A stretch of DNA of 64,000 bases from Metellina segmentata (taxonomy: Eukaryota > Arthropoda > Arachnida > Araneae > Tetragnathidae): contig OX375877.1 of the NCBI GenBank assembly GCA_947359465.1, positions 51,436,744-51,500,743 on the forward strand, read 5' to 3'. Positions 23,693 to 36,019 of the stretch are shown here, piece by piece (within the stretch, counting starts at the first letter, position 1; the number at the start of each line of letters is the position of its first letter). A model generated the notes under the pieces. It did not search any database. It was not told where the DNA came from and saw only the letters and a program-made list of their open reading frames with translations. Position numbers and translations under genes: made by a program.

Positions 23693-24659
23693 CGTTAGTG
23701 TGTTCAGCATGGTAGTATCTATTATAATCTCATCAACAGCAGCATACTTCTCAGTACCCTGATCCATTGGATTTGGTCACATTTTATGTAAAGGTAATTA
23801 TTATCGAGGTATTGCTGAAATGGTCAACAACTGAAATACAAGACGTTAAAGTTACTTTTACACAGATCGGGATCACATCTTTAGGTGTGTACTAGCTTCA
23901 AGCACCCAAAGTACCCTAGTGATCGATTCTTTACCAGTGGAGTTTACTGTCTCTGGTAAACATGGGGATCCTGACACCAGAATGCCCAAGTAATCTTTCT
24001 CTTTCTTATCTACATTTTTGCTTTTCACAATTGACAGTAGCTGTCTCGTGTTTAGACATTATCAGTCTTGTGTTTGGTGCAGCTTTTCCAAATATGATCC
24101 TTACATCGTAAAATCCAAAACCAACCATAAAACTACTATGCCAAATATTTGTAAAGATTTGCGTGGTAAATTAATTTTAGCAATAATGATTTATCTATAG
24201 TTTGAAATTGCATTAAAACTAACTGTTTTTACATATACATTTTGTTTCACTGATGAAGGGCAGCAAAGAAACATTACTTACCCCTTATGTTAAAAGTGTA
24301 GATTCGCCTCTGCCTGCCTAAAGGTTGGGATGATTTGACTTGCTACATAGTCAACAAAACTTCATTGACTTCTCTACTGCTTTTAAAACTGCTGTATGAT
24401 TCAAAGAACTAAATTTAATAATTAAAAACCATAGCCCCATTCACATTTATATATAATTTGATTCAACATTCTAATTATTTCCAATCAACCTGATTTTTTG
24501 AGATACCATACATGCCTGATGGTATTGCATTCCATGATGTTATTGACAGTGTAAATGGATTAATGTGAAATTTTTACCTTTTGCTTTCAAGTGCTCTTTT
24601 ATTTTTATGTAGGAAAGATATCTTTAAATTAAAGAATTCTAAATATTAAAATTTTTTTT

Positions 24660-24670
24660 TTATATTTTAG
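24660..24670 (+). promoter_or_regulatory. RIOK1: Probable 3' splice site of a RIOK1 5' UTR intron
   Basis: A run of T followed by ATATTTTAG|GTATC lies about 35 bases before the RIOK1 ATG. A polypyrimidine tract plus AG suggests a non-coding first exon further upstream. I could not place the donor. Confidence 0.5.
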
Positions 24671-24704
24671 GTATCATTTAAAAACGAAGGAAGCTTTTAA
24701 CAAG

Positions 24705-26168
24705 ATGGAGGATCTTGTGCTGTCATCTGATGATGAGAGTGACGAATATTATGATGATAATTATTTTATTGGACCAGAAGATGGTTCCCATGCTTTCAAA
24801 TCCGTCTCCAACTCCAGTTCACATCAACCGAACCAACAAAAACTAAAAGAGAGTGCGTTTCAGCCAAGTGGGGGACTTCATCAGAAGTTTCTTAATAAAA
24901 TATGCGTTGATAAGTATGAGTGCCAACATGCTCCAGATTATGCTACAAATGTTTTAAATAATGATAGTAAAAAGAAAGATGCTATAAGATCAAGATTGAA
25001 AGACAAAGAAGCTAGAGCTACAGTGGAGCAAGTCTTGGATCAGAGAACTCGTATCATTTTATTCAAGATGCTAAGCAAGGGAATTATTTCAGAAATTCAG
25101 GGGTGTATAAGTACTGGTAAAGAAGCAAATGTGTACTATGCCCCTGTAATTGATGGTCAGGAAAGGGCTATAAAGATATATAAAACATCTATACTTATAT
25201 TTAAAGATAGAGATAAGTATGTTAGTGGTGACTTTCGATTTCGACATGGGTATTCTCGAAAAAATCCTAGAAAAATGGTTAGGACATGGGCAGAAAAAGA
25301 AATGAGGAACTTGTGTAGAATTTACAGGGCAGGTTTGCCATGCCCTGAACCATTTGTTTTACGAAGTCATGTTCTGGTGATGAGTTTTGTTGGAAAAAAT
25401 GGCTTTCCTGCTCCTTTGTTAAAAGATGTCACTTTGTCTGAAGACAAGTCTCGAGAGTTATACTTAGATTGTGTATTAATAATTAAGGATATGTATACTA
25501 AGTGTAAACTTATACATGCAGATCTAAGTGAGTTTAATTTATTGTATAATGATGGCAAAGTGGTCATTATTGATGTTTCACAATCTGTGGAACCTGACCA
25601 TCCACATGCCATGGACTTTTTGCGAAAAGACTGTTCAAACATTACTGATTTCTTTAGAAAAAAGAATGTTTCTGTTATGACAGTGCATCAGCTTTTTGAT
25701 TTTGTTACGTCTCCCAATTTTGCATCAGAGGATGTGTTTAAGTATGTAGATGGGTTGGAAAAGGAAACCGAAAAGGGTTCTGAGGAAGCCAAGATTGCTG
25801 AAGAAGTTTTTAAACATAGCTATATCCCAAAGAGATTAGATGAAGTTATTGATGCAGAAAGAGATATATTTGATAAAAACAGAGATATATTGTATCATTC
25901 GATCACTGGTCTCAAGACTGACAAACCTTTGAATGAATCTGATGGAACTGATGATGAAAGTGAAAGCTCTAGTTCAATTAGTGAAGAAGAAAGTGGGACT
26001 ACAGAAAAGAAAAGTTCTGCAAGGCCTCGAGATGAATCCCCAGATTCTAAAAAACAGCGGAAGAAGGCTTTAAAGGACGCTCGTCGAGAAAAGCAGAAAA
26101 CTAAAATACCTAAGCATGTTAAGAAAAGGAAAGAAAAACTAGGACGACAAAATTGCAAGTTGAAATAA
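24705..26168 (+). CDS. RIOK1: RIOK1, RIO1-type atypical protein kinase/ATPase
   Basis: RIO1 binds cytoplasmic pre-40S particles and drives the last 18S rRNA maturation step through its ATPase activity. The 487-codon frame is intact in one exon. It has an acidic N-terminus ([12 protein letters not shown]), then the RIO domain: P-loop [13 protein letters not shown] at residues 135-147, lysine in RAIKIYK (157), the RIO1 flexible loop [18 protein letters not shown] at 166-183, [15 protein letters not shown] at 189-203, hinge LVMSFVG at 224-230, catalytic HADLSEFN at 271-278 and metal-binding [15 protein letters not shown] at 288-302. The C-terminus is Ser/Glu-rich then basic, ending [12 protein letters not shown]. 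These are RIO1, not RIO2 or RIO3, signatures. The first in-frame ATG follows AACAAG. No 3' poly(A) tract or decay marks it as a dead retrocopy. Confidence 0.97.
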   Translation: MEDLVLSSDDESDEYYDDNYFIGPEDGSHAFKSVSNSSSHQPNQQKLKESAFQPSGGLHQKFLNKICVDKYECQHAPDYATNVLNNDSKKKDAIRSRLKDKEARATVEQVLDQRTRIILFKMLSKGIISEIQGCISTGKEANVYYAPVIDGQERAIKIYKTSILIFKDRDKYVSGDFRFRHGYSRKNPRKMVRTWAEKEMRNLCRIYRAGLPCPEPFVLRSHVLVMSFVGKNGFPAPLLKDVTLSEDKSRELYLDCVLIIKDMYTKCKLIHADLSEFNLLYNDGKVVIIDVSQSVEPDHPHAMDFLRKDCSNITDFFRKKNVSVMTVHQLFDFVTSPNFASEDVFKYVDGLEKETEKGSEEAKIAEEVFKHSYIPKRLDEVIDAERDIFDKNRDILYHSITGLKTDKPLNESDGTDDESESSSSISEEESGTTEKKSSARPRDESPDSKKQRKKALKDARREKQKTKIPKHVKKRKEKLGRQNCKLK

Positions 26169-26226
26169 AATTTAAGAGCTCTAGTTAATTTTCATCAGCA
26201 AAAAAATAAGTCCAGTAAGAATATGA

Positions 26227-26232
26227 AATAAA
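26227..26232 (+). terminator. RIOK1: RIOK1 polyadenylation signal candidate
   Basis: AATAAA 59 bases past the stop codon; a second AATAAA lies at 26299-26304. Either could end the transcript. Confidence 0.5.
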
Positions 26233-26304
26233 TATTTGAAAATAAGCTGATACAAAGTTGTTTTACCAGTTAATCAGTGTATTTTTTGAATGAATGTGAA
26301 TAAA

Positions 26305-27583
26305 AGTTTTTGAAACTTTTAAATAAGACTGCTTTAATAGGCTTTTGTTTCTAACTATATATTGAAATATAGGTACTTTGTATTCTAAAGGAAAACAAAT
26401 CAAGTTGAGATTACGTTCAGTAACGTAAATATATTTACATCTAATTATACACAACTTAGGGTAGTATATACTAAATTTTATAATTATCTTTTTGTATTAA
26501 TTTCAGTATTGCATAATTTTTTTTAACAAAATGTGCCCACTTGCGTTTGGTTATTAGCAAAGATTTTTATTTTGGGTATGAAGGTGAGAATTTACAGATT
26601 AAAGTATGTAAATGGCTTCTTGTGAGATGTGTATATATTAATTTTGCAATCGAGGGGGGGGGGCAGAAAGATGACCAATGACTTTAATTTCACTGAGAAA
26701 TGTTATTTTTTTTTCAGTTTTATACCCTTTAGTTAATTTTCATAGTAACTAAATGTGTATTTTAAGTAACATTTATGCTCAGGTGAACATCCGAGGCGAT
26801 TTCGTAAATGGGTTGTTCTCAGAATGAGCGTCTGTGTGTCAAGGTATAGAATGTGCCATATTTATTAAGATTTAAATGTTTTATCTTTCAAAGTTGTGCA
26901 CAGGACATGATTTGTCCGACTTACTGGTTTTGGTTTTTCTTCAGGCATTTACATCATTACATCCAAAATTTTAACTCTTATAGATACTTAAGGGATTAAG
27001 ATCTGATAAAAAAAAGTATGTGTTTGCAATTCCTATAAAATAATTAATAAAACGGACTAATGAATAAAATTTAAAAAGTGAAGAAAATAGTTTTTGCTGT
27101 GTTCACACAAAATGTTTCAATCCATTGTGTTTTGGTAATGCTCTTTAGTTTCCTTCACAGCTATTCAAAACTCAAAAATAGACCCAAAGATATTGGCAGG
27201 AAGGAACACATGCAAGATTATTTTTTAATGCGACTTGTGTTAGGGAAATTATTTCTGAAATGCACATTTTGGCGCTCGAATTTATTTTAATATGTAGCAG
27301 TTATTTTATTTGAGTCTTAAATTATTATATACTCTAGATCAGCAATTTACCCTTTTCATCCCATGACAAACTATGTACTAAAATTTTGCAGCACCAAAGC
27401 ATTTGCCGATCGAACAAAAAATTAAGTATTATTTTGTTAGTAATTGTAATAGAACACACACACATACCAGTTTTGCTTGTAAAATATCTGAAGTAATTTA
27501 TATTTTGAGATTTAAAAGCACTAAAATTTTTTGTGTGGGTATTGCTTGGAATTTATTTGTAATGTCAAAAGTAACCATTAAAA
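26305..27583. other. Intergenic DNA, nothing recognised
   Basis: AT-rich sequence with a short G run near 26656. Short open frames here show no family motifs. Confidence 0.5.
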
Positions 27584-28233
27584 CTAGGGGGCCCGCCCCC
27601 TGCTCACTAACGCTCGCCAACCCCCGGAGGATTGCTTCGCAATCCTCATTGGTTCGCAGCGCGAACATATGCTCGCTTCGCTCGTATCAATGAAGACATG
27701 TGTCCTAGCATAAGAGAAAGTTTACAAAATATGATATTCCAAAAACATATTTTTCAAATCTAAATTTTTTTGCTGCTTTTTAGAAAATATATATACAGTA
27801 CCTATGGAATCAGAATTCAAATGAATACTTTGAGCAAATTTGGCTCGAAATGTGAGCGCTGATTTGGAAATTGAATACCCAGCATGTTGTTTGTGAGTAC
27901 ATTTACCCCTGTACTCGAGCCACCCACGCTTTTTTATTGAGTTTGTAGTCGAAAGTTGTAGTGCAAGCGTCTTGTTGAACTATAATTGTTGGCACTGAAT
28001 AGGACCTTTTTTTTTAAATGGCTCTCAAAAGATCCTACGCTTTCTTTGATTTCTATTATTAACTGCAACAGCTCGACTAAAATTTTTTTTTCAATAAAAT
28101 TTCATCCGATAACGCTATAAATTCAATGGAAGCGCGAGGCTTCGTGATAAACAAACAATCATACAATATTGCCAAAACGCGATTACAAATAACGTCTTTT
28201 TTGCGTGCCACGTAAGAGAATTATATATATAGA
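27584..28233 (-). mobile_element. Non-autonomous Helitron 2, GC-rich 3' end
   Basis: On the minus strand the element opens TCTATATATATAATTCTC after A and closes with the hairpin GGGGGCGGGCCCCC overlapping CTAG, followed by T. This is the Helitron end pattern, inserted between A and T. Near the 3' end is an extra hairpin AGGATTGCGAAGCAATCCT. The 650-bp body has no Rep/helicase. Its body does not obviously match Helitron 1, so it is probably a different subfamily. Confidence 0.72.
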
Positions 28234-28661
28234 TGAAGTCTTGCCCAATTTAAATCGCTTCTGTCATTCTTGTGGCACACTGGTTGAAGTCTGATGCTCT
28301 AGGACAGTGATGGCGAACCTTTTCAGCTCAGTGTGTCAAAAACTTAGCTCAACTCGGGTGCCATGTCACATCTAGAAATATACATAATTTTGTAATAGTT
28401 GCAGCCCTAGTAAAGAAATTAATATTTTTTATATACTTATTTATTAAAGCAAAAACAAATAATTCTTCTTTTAGTAACTTTTTCCTGCTGAATCTTAAAT
28501 TGAAGGTTGGTATTTTGTGCACTTTCAAGATTATGCAAGCACTAGTAACTTCATTTGTCAGTTTTTTTTATTATTATTGATTTTAATATTAGTTAACGTC
28601 GAGAACAAGGTTTTAATGAAGTAGGTAAGGGGAAATTTGCGAGTAAAGCCATCGTTAGATA

Positions 28662-30035
28662 CACTCATTGCCATAAAAATTTGCGCACCAAGAAATAATT
28701 GTGAGATTGTAACGAAACTTGGCATGAAGGTACAAGTCGGCCAGATATGCAAATGATTAGAAATACGGCGTGATTGCGTAATGCCACTAGAGGGCGTTGA
28801 ACTTCGTTCTCCTTGGAGTATAAAACAGGTAAGCAGAGCTTGTTTGAGTGTACTTAATCTTTTGCAAAGGAAACGCTGAGGTAGACATGCTGCTTCCATC
28901 GAAGACAATATGAGCAGCTGTCAGAGTTCGAGAGGGGAAGAATCATCGGGATGATGTAAGCTGGGTGGTCAGCTCGTCAAGTAGTCCGTTCTGATTTTAC
29001 TGTGAGGAGGTGTTGGGACCAGTGGACAGAAGAGACGTCAATTACACGGCGACCAGGCTCAGGACGCCCTCGACAGACCAGTCGTCGAGAAGACCGTCAC
29101 ATCATACGAAACGCACGCGTAGAGTCAACTGCCTCATTGGCCGCTATCCAGACACAGGCAGCACCTTCACTACGGGCCCCTGTGTCTTCCCGAACCATCG
29201 CAAGGCGCCTGGCTGAAGGACATCTGGTATCGCGGCGTCCATTACGTGTGCTGCCAATGACACCCACCCACCGACGTCTCCATTTGGAGTGGTGTCGCTC
29301 ACGACGGGATTGAACTGCAACGGAATGGAACCAGGCCGTCTTCCGCGACGAATCTAGATTCAATTTGAGCAGTGATGTCAATCGTGTTCGTTTGTGGAGG
29401 CCCCGTGGTGAACGCCTCAATCCTGCTTTCGCTTTACAGGGACACACCGCTCCCACAGCTGGTGTAATGGTATGGGGTGTCATTGCTTACGATACACGGT
29501 CACCCCTAGTATTGATCCATGGCACAATGACAGCCCAGCGGTACGTCCATGGCATCCTTCAGCCACATGTGATGCCAATCATGGCAGGGCTCCCAGGTGC
29601 CATTTTTCAACAAGACAATGCTCGACCACACACAGCAAGGATGTCACAAGACTGCCTCCGCCACATTACCACTCTTCCTTGGCCTGCTTGATCCCCAGAT
29701 TTGTCACCAATCGAGCATATCTGGGATCATTTGGGACAGCAAACTTTGGTCGAAATAGAGGCGCGTTTACAGCAACTGTGAAACGAGATGTCTCGGGACA
29801 TCATACGGAACTTGTATGCCTCAATGCCCGCTCGTATCGTATCGTACATTCGCGCTAGAGGGGGTCCAACAGAGTACTAAAACTTCCGTTCATTTGTACT
29901 TTTTTCTGCAATAAATGATCCTTTTCCTTTGATTTTCTAATCACTTACTTATATCAAAGTAGTACTTACATGTGTAAAATTTCATTTCATTTTGACGACT
30001 TTTTCTTGGTGCGCAAATTTTTATGGCAATGAGTG
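28662..30035 (+). mobile_element. Tc1-like transposon with intact TIRs, dead transposase
   Basis: Inverted repeats of 34 bp (28662-28695 and 30002-30035, beginning CACTCATTGCCATAAAAATT) match exactly and are flanked by TA. The transposase starts near 28900 (RQYEQLSEFERGRIIGM), continues VRRCWDQWTEETSITRRPGS and PVSSRTIARRLAEGHL, then in another frame WRPRGERLNPAFA, VMVWGVIAYDTRSPLV, FQQDNARPHTARM, and SPDLSPIEHIWDHLG. QQDNARPH and SPDLSPIEH..D are the second D and the E of the Tc1 DD34E core. Stop codons near 28957, 29313, 29691 and 29780 inactivate it. Length and TIRs are otherwise complete. Confidence 0.92.
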
Positions 30036-30059
30036 TAATTAGAAATTTTGTTCTTAATA

Positions 30060-30345
30060 CAGGTTAAGAGAAGTTCTGGTGTTTTTTGTTTTGATGAGGT
30101 ACCTTGCCAGAGATCTGGTCAAAACTAAACAAATCTTGATAGACGAGATACCTCATCAATAGAACAAAACTGGCCAGATCTTGATAAATGACACACTTCG
30201 TCAATACAACAATACTGATCAGATTTTGATCTCGTCATCACAAAAATAATCGGTAATATCTTGATGACGATATATCTTGTTATTAGCAAAATTGATCAGA
30301 TCTAGATGGACGAGATATCTCGTCGAAACCACTTAGAAGGTTAAT
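30060..30345. repeat. Degenerate tandem repeat of palindromic units
   Basis: About five loosely similar units of roughly 45-65 bp. Each combines a (T)GATCAGATCTTGAT-like core with a GACGAGATA.CTC(G/A)TC-like palindrome and an AACAAAACTG-like link. The last unit holds the perfect palindrome GACGAGATATCTCGTC (30309-30324). It starts just beyond the Tc1 right end. Confidence 0.6.
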
Positions 30346-31239
30346 TTAACAAAATAACTAAACTGATCAATTATATGCATATTTTATCCCGAACTCGTCA
30401 GCAGAGGTGGTGGTTATTTTTCAGGGATGGGCGTGAATTATTAGGTTTCTTAGCTTTGATTTGAGTGTGATTCGTGTTTATTACTCAAGTGGCATAATTA
30501 TGAGGGTGTTACAGGCCCAGTCAATTTTTTTGTTTCTTATGTAAGATGTTTTTCTGAAGCTCCGCTTTAGACGTTATTTGAGGCTGAGGATCGAGACATT
30601 CTGTCGTTAAATAGAATCTCAATGCTCAAATAAATTCATTGAAAAAGTGTTCATTAATCTGTTTTCATATCACTGTTTATCACCTATTTGTAACTTTTGA
30701 GTTGGTTTTGAAACAGACTTCACATAACAGCTCGAAAACTATTCACATTTCCTTATCCCCTTCAGAAGCCATGTTCCCAGTAACTTTCTAAACTTGACTA
30801 ACCCTCCTATATGGAAGACCTGGAAACAATCAAACCAAAACCAAAAAGCTTTTGGTGCTGATTCTAGAGCTAAGACAAAAGTCAAGAATTTGTCCTCACA
30901 TCAATTTCATCAAACCATTTTCGTGGAACCTATTTCTTGTGACTATATTTCAGCTTTACTTTTTCCGTTTTTATAGGTTTTCGGATGGGTATAAGCATTT
31001 TCGGCAATATTGACACTCATAAGAAAAAAATCGCATATTGTGTTGTTTGTGTCTGGCATATCCCTGATGACGCCCGTAGACTCAATAACGCTTCATGTAA
31101 GTTTTAACCATATCATGGTATGACAGAAATAAGATCTTCAATCGTAGAACTCCCGAGTTGCAACAAACGGCTTACCACTATCCTCCTCAGATGATAAAGG
31201 CCACTGTCAGGTACGATTCATCCCTTGGTTTATTACTCT
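30346..31239. other. Intergenic DNA, nothing recognised
   Basis: No gene or repeat family identified by eye. Confidence 0.45.
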
Positions 31240-31365
31240 CTTCTGGGTCCAAAAGAACTTTCTTAGTAAGTGTATGTTCATTACTTGACGTTGTTTGTCT
31301 TGTGCTTGGTACAGCTAGGCCCGGTATGGCCCTTGTGACATAATAACCAACAAACCGACCTCGCA
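31240..31365 (+). repeat. Dispersed repeat family D, short diverged copy
   Basis: Matches the end of the copies at 18372 and 21250: TTGTTTGTCTTGTG..., GGCCCGGTATGGCCCTTGTG, and ATAACCAACAAACC. A further fragment lies at about 24060-24135 (GTGTTTGGTGCAGCTTTTCC, AAAATCCAAAACCAACC). Confidence 0.45.
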
Positions 31366-31732
31366 TGTTGGTGGACATGGGTAGAAAGAGCATATTTTTC
31401 CTGGGAGAGGAGGACATCATTGAAGAGGGTCGGGGAACGTATTTAGGGTGTGGATTTCACATCACGATTGGGCCTTCTTTGGCAAGAAAGAAGTGAAAAT
31501 ATCCAGAGTAATTTTTAAACGAAAAGGGTTGAAACGGAGTTTGAGAAAACTTAGATGCAGAAATATATATTGGACTTAAAGGAAACAAAATAGACTAAAG
31601 GATATATAAATCTAATAAAAAGGAAATGTTTTTATGTATGACATTTTGTGAAAACAAATTTCGTGAGAAATAAATAAAACTAATAAGAACAAAACTCCCA
31701 TGACCTTTAAAATACTAATTAGCACTTGTTGG

Positions 31733-32045
31733 TGTCGCAACCTTTGAAGCCTTCTCTGTGTTGATCCTTTGCCGTCGCTAGTGATCTGAAGTACTCAGAG
31801 CGCGTGGAGATATTCACAAACTGAAACTTTTAAGGAGACGCTCGTGTGATCTCTTCAAGTGCGGAACTCTAAAATATTTAGAATTTTACACAACCATTTT
31901 ATCTAACTTGTCGGAAGCCCTATGCAAGTTCATTTCATTAAATTTAATTTGTTCTTCATTCTCTCCTGAAATTAACTTTAAGAAACAATTCCAAGTAGAA
32001 GCAGAAAGAAAAACTGGTAGTTTTTAACTTGAATGATCTGCTATA
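31733..32045 (+). repeat. BEL/Pao 5' LTR
   Basis: 313 bp, TGTCGCAACC...TGCTATA. The left flank ends GTTGG, matching the base block just after the 3' LTR. Confidence 0.92.
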
Positions 32046-32050
32046 TTAAA

Positions 32051-32068
32051 TGGCGTCCGCGACAGGAC
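32051..32068 (+). other. Primer-binding site candidate
   Basis: TGGCGTCCGCGACAGGAC starts five bases after the 5' LTR. It begins with TGG, as needed to pair with a tRNA 3' CCA end. Which tRNA it matches was not determined. Confidence 0.6.
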
Positions 32069-32127
32069 TTGGAATTTGGAATTGATAATTTGTGATTGAT
32101 TTGTGATAGTTTATTTACTTCTATCTT

Positions 32128-33457
32128 ATGATGGAGAGTTTGAAGAAATTGCGTACTCCTCTTGGAAGTGGTTTCACTAGAATCGCTAATGCGTTATATG
32201 AACGTTTAGAAGAGGAGGAACTTGATATTGATGAAATAGAAATTTTAATGGCTCAGTTAGATGAAAAATGGTTAGAACTTGAATTGAAAGAAAAAGAAAC
32301 AATTGATTTGTTATCAGTTCAAGATGAGTGTTCTCAAGAAAGTTTTAATCAGGCTTACGAAGTTTTTGAAGAGTATAAGGAAAGATATATACGACTTAAA
32401 AACTAAATTTAAGAAAAGTATTAAGGACGATGTTAAAAGGATGTATGACGATACTAAAAGCGTACTTAGTGAAACAGTATCGAAGCGAAAGTTCCAACTT
32501 CCTAAAATTGAACTTAAAAAATTCAATGGTGATGTTAAGGAATGGCTTGGTTTCTGGGGTCAGTTTAGGAAAATTCACGAAGACTTGGAAATTGCACCAG
32601 AGGATAAATTACAATATTTGTCACAATCCACTGTAGAGGGATCACGTGCCAGAGATATTGTAGATTCCTTTCCCATATCTGCTGAGAATAATGAACAAGC
32701 CGTTGAGTGTCTAAAAGCTAGATTCGGAAGAGAAGATTTACTCATAGAAGTGTATGTGAGAGAATTGTTAAACTTAATTTTGAACAATTCTTTGCATCAA
32801 GCTAAAGTTACACGTCTCGCCAAATTGTATGATAAAATTGAAGCGCACCTCCGTGCCCTTGAAACATTAGGTGTAACTTCAGATAAGTATGCTTCTATGC
32901 TGTATCCCCTAGTTGAAAGCTGTTTACCAGAAGATATGATTCGAGTATGGGAAAGAAGTATTAGTTTAACAAATGAAACTAGGAAAATGACAAATAAACT
33001 GACCGCTCTTATGAGTTTCCTTAAATCAGAAGTTGAGGGGGAAGAAAGAATTTCAATAGCAAAAGAAGGGTTTGGTTTAGATGTAAAACGTAAAGGGAAA
33101 TATTCCTATTCGGCATCTAATAACCATCAACAATTTCCAGCCGCAATGGGACTTTTTGATAATGCTGAGACTCGTCGTAATAAACAAGCACTGTGCTCAT
33201 TTTGTGAGAGAACGCATGATTCACAAGCTTGCAGAATCGCGTTAAAAATGAGTTTGGATGATAAAAGAAAAGTCTTAGCAAAAAATGGTTGTTGTTTTAT
33301 ATGCCTAAAAATCGGTCATAGAGCTCGAGATTGCAGATGCAAGATTAATCGTGAAAAGTGTAAGAGCAGACATTATGCTATTATGTGTAATGAAGATAAA
33401 TTTAAAGATCATAAATCGAAAACGTACACAGAGGTGAAGCTAATAGTCAAAATGTAA
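32128..33457 (+). pseudogene. BEL/Pao gag (DUF1759 type) with zinc knuckle, frameshifted
   Basis: The first frame (32128-32406) encodes a coiled, acidic N-terminus (RLEEEELDIDEIEILMAQLD). A one-base excess in an A5 run near 32400 pushes it into a stop; the protein continues in another frame as TKFKKSIKDDVKRMYDDTKS, then LPKIELKKFNGDVKEWLGFW and KLQYLSQSTVEGSRARDIV, the gag core of BEL/Pao elements. A Cys/His knuckle (CCFICLKIGHRARDC) lies near 33290-33340. The gag frame ends at 33457 and pol resumes in a third segment, whereas BEL elements usually have one continuous gag-pol. Confidence 0.85.
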
Positions 33458-33510
33458 TCAATGATGCAGCTTTAAGCAATTGTACTTGTTGTAGAGTTCT
33501 TTTACAAACA

Positions 33511-35968
33511 TTGTATGTACGTTTACGAGGTGCTACAAATGAGGGGAAAATAGTTCGTGCACTTGTCGACTCTGGAAGTCAACGATCTTATTTGAGTAAA
33601 CGTGTAGCGGAAGAAATGCAATATAACTTTATTAAAGAAGAAAGTGTTATTCATAATTTATTTGGAGGCAGAGAACATCCCGAGAAACATTTTCGATACA
33701 GAGTATTCATTAGCAGTTTGAAAGGTGATTATAATTGTAACTTTGAGGTCCTTGACCAGCAAACAATTTGCTCAGATATACCCATTCCAATACTAAAACC
33801 ATGTGCAGAGGAACTTGATTACCATAACATTACTGTAACTGATCAATTAATCTCTGAACAAGAAGAATCACTAGAAATTGATCTATTAATCGGGGCTGAT
33901 GTTGCGGGTAAACTCTTCAATGGAAAGATTATTCATCTGCCGTGTGGACTTGTTGCTGTGGGAACATATTTAGGTTGGACCTTGATGGGAAAGATGCCAT
34001 ATGAAACTTCTGATGACAATTCTACGATGTCAGTTACAAATATGTTTGTTAAGGATGTAACTGTCACCGAACTCTGGAATCTTGAAACAATTGGAATAAT
34101 TGACCCGGCCACGCAAAAAGCCAGAGAAGAAAGAGATTTACAAACAAAATTGAAATTAACAAATCCGAATGCATGGAGACATGTATCAGGAACAGACAAT
34201 CCTGCTGACCTTCCATCCAGAGGTAGTACTGCTAAGCAGCTTTTGTCAGTTAAATGGTGGGAGGGACCCGCATGGTTAAAGAAAAATGAAGTTGAATGGC
34301 CAACACCAAAATTGGTATATAATCAGGAAAACATTATTCAAGAAATCCGAAAAGGTGCTGTAACTAACACACATGTAAATCTAGAAAAAGAGGAAATCTT
34401 TCATAGAATATCTTCATATGTCAAACTTGTGAGAGTAATTGCTTGGGTTTATAGATTTTTCTCTAATGTAAAATTTAAAACATCGCATTACCTTGGGGAT
34501 CTAACTTTAAAAGAAACAAATCACGCAGAAATAGTTTTGTTAAAAATTATCCAACGCGAAGCATTTTCTGGTGGAGTAAATGATCAACACATAAAGACTC
34601 TTTATCCTGTACTCGACGAAAAGGGGTTATTGAGAGTAAAAACGCGCATTTTTAACCGAAAAGACAAAAATAACTTTAGATTACCCATAATCTTACCATC
34701 AAAACATAGGATAGTGCATATGCTTATAGACCGTAAGCATAAAGAACTAGGACATCCTGGAGTCCAAATATTGATGAACCAGCTAAGAGAAAGTTATTGG
34801 ATATTGCGTAGTAGAAAAACGATTAGACAAGTTATCTTGAAATGTATCCGATGCAAACGATTCACTGTGACCCATCCAGAACCAAGAGCCTCTTCCTTAC
34901 CTGAAGATAGAGTAAGGAATGCAACGATATTTGAAGTCTTGGGTGTTGATCTTGCCGGACCGCTGTATTTGAAAGATGGGACAAAATCCTGGATAGTTTT
35001 GTTCACTTGTGCAGCATATCGCGCAGTGCACATGGAATTAATTACTTCCTTGACAGCGGAAGCCTTCCTGCAGTCACTAAGACGATTTATAGCTCGCAGA
35101 GGGAGACCCACTATTATTTATTGTGATAATGGCAGTAATTTCGTAAAAGCTCGCAGCGAACTTTGCAAAGTAGACTGGCTAAAAATAAAGTCTGAATCCA
35201 TGATGAAGAAGATAACTTGGAAATTCATTCCTCCATCTGCACCATGGTGGGGTGGATGGTGGGAGAGATTGATTGGTATGGTCAAACAAGTTTTACGCAG
35301 AATATTAGGGCAGGCTTTGTTAAATTACGAAGAACTAAACAGTGTTGTGCGATACTGAAAGCCTAATTAACTCTCGGCCCTTAACTTACTTATCTGAAGA
35401 TATAAACGATTTGATTGCTTTAACGCCTTCTATGTTTCTGCAGGAAACAATAGAAAGTGGCGTACCCGATATTGATAGTGTAGATGTCACTTATATGCGT
35501 AAAAGATACCGTTATGTACAAAAAGTACGTGAAGATTTACGAAAAAGGTTTCGACTAGAATATCTTGGACAGTTAAGACACAATGGAAAAACTTCGGAAA
35601 CCTCGAAACTTATCTCTGTTGGTGACATAGTGCTCATTGGTTCAGACAATCTGAAACGTTTACAATGGCCGATAGGGCGGGTTGTGCAAGTCCTTCCTGG
35701 AAGAGATGGAATCGTCAGAGTTGTGAAACTAAAAACCAAATCCGGAACTATCTTACGTCCTGTTCAACGTCTTTATTCCTTGGAATTATCAGATGAGACA
35801 TCAGGTCCTTTCTTCAGGAGTAAAGTTCCGAGAGATACACAGCATCCAGATGCCACCACCAATATTGATGGTAAAGTTGTTCCTGTCAAAGAACATCAGG
35901 AGTCACCCAAAGCTACTGTCACTCGGAGCGGGAGAGCAGTGAAACCTGTCCAAAGACTCGGCTTGTGA
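33511..35968 (+). pseudogene. BEL/Pao pol remnant: protease and integrase, RT deleted
   Basis: The protease motif ALVDSGSQRSYLS lies at residues 17-29 from 33511, followed by LLIGADVAGKL. After about residue 210 (near 34141) the sequence goes straight to AWRHVSGTDNPADLPSRG, the post-RNase H linker. The YXDD polymerase and RNase H are absent. Integrase follows: zinc-binding LGHPGVQILMNQLR...CIRCKRF, then D in VLGVDLAGPLY, D in YCDNGSNF, and E in WWERLIGMVKQ. A frame change at about 35342-35358 splits integrase from its C-terminal part (TESLINSRPLTYLSED ... DIVLIGSD). Confidence 0.9.
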
Positions 35969-36007
35969 GGAACGACAAATGGTTGAGTTCTTCCAGGTTA
36001 CGAACTC

Positions 36008-36019
36008 AAGGTGGGAGGA
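36008..36019 (+). other. Polypurine tract of the BEL/Pao element
   Basis: AAGGTGGGAGGA directly precedes the 3' LTR, the expected plus-strand primer position. Confidence 0.7.

Noticed and set aside
24705..26168. RIOK1 as a dead processed pseudogene
   Set aside because: Every RIO1 catalytic motif is intact, there is no stop or frame change, no 3' poly(A) tract and no target duplication was seen.
27584..27700. CpG island or promoter
   Set aside because: The GC-rich stretch is the hairpin-bearing 3' end of a Helitron.
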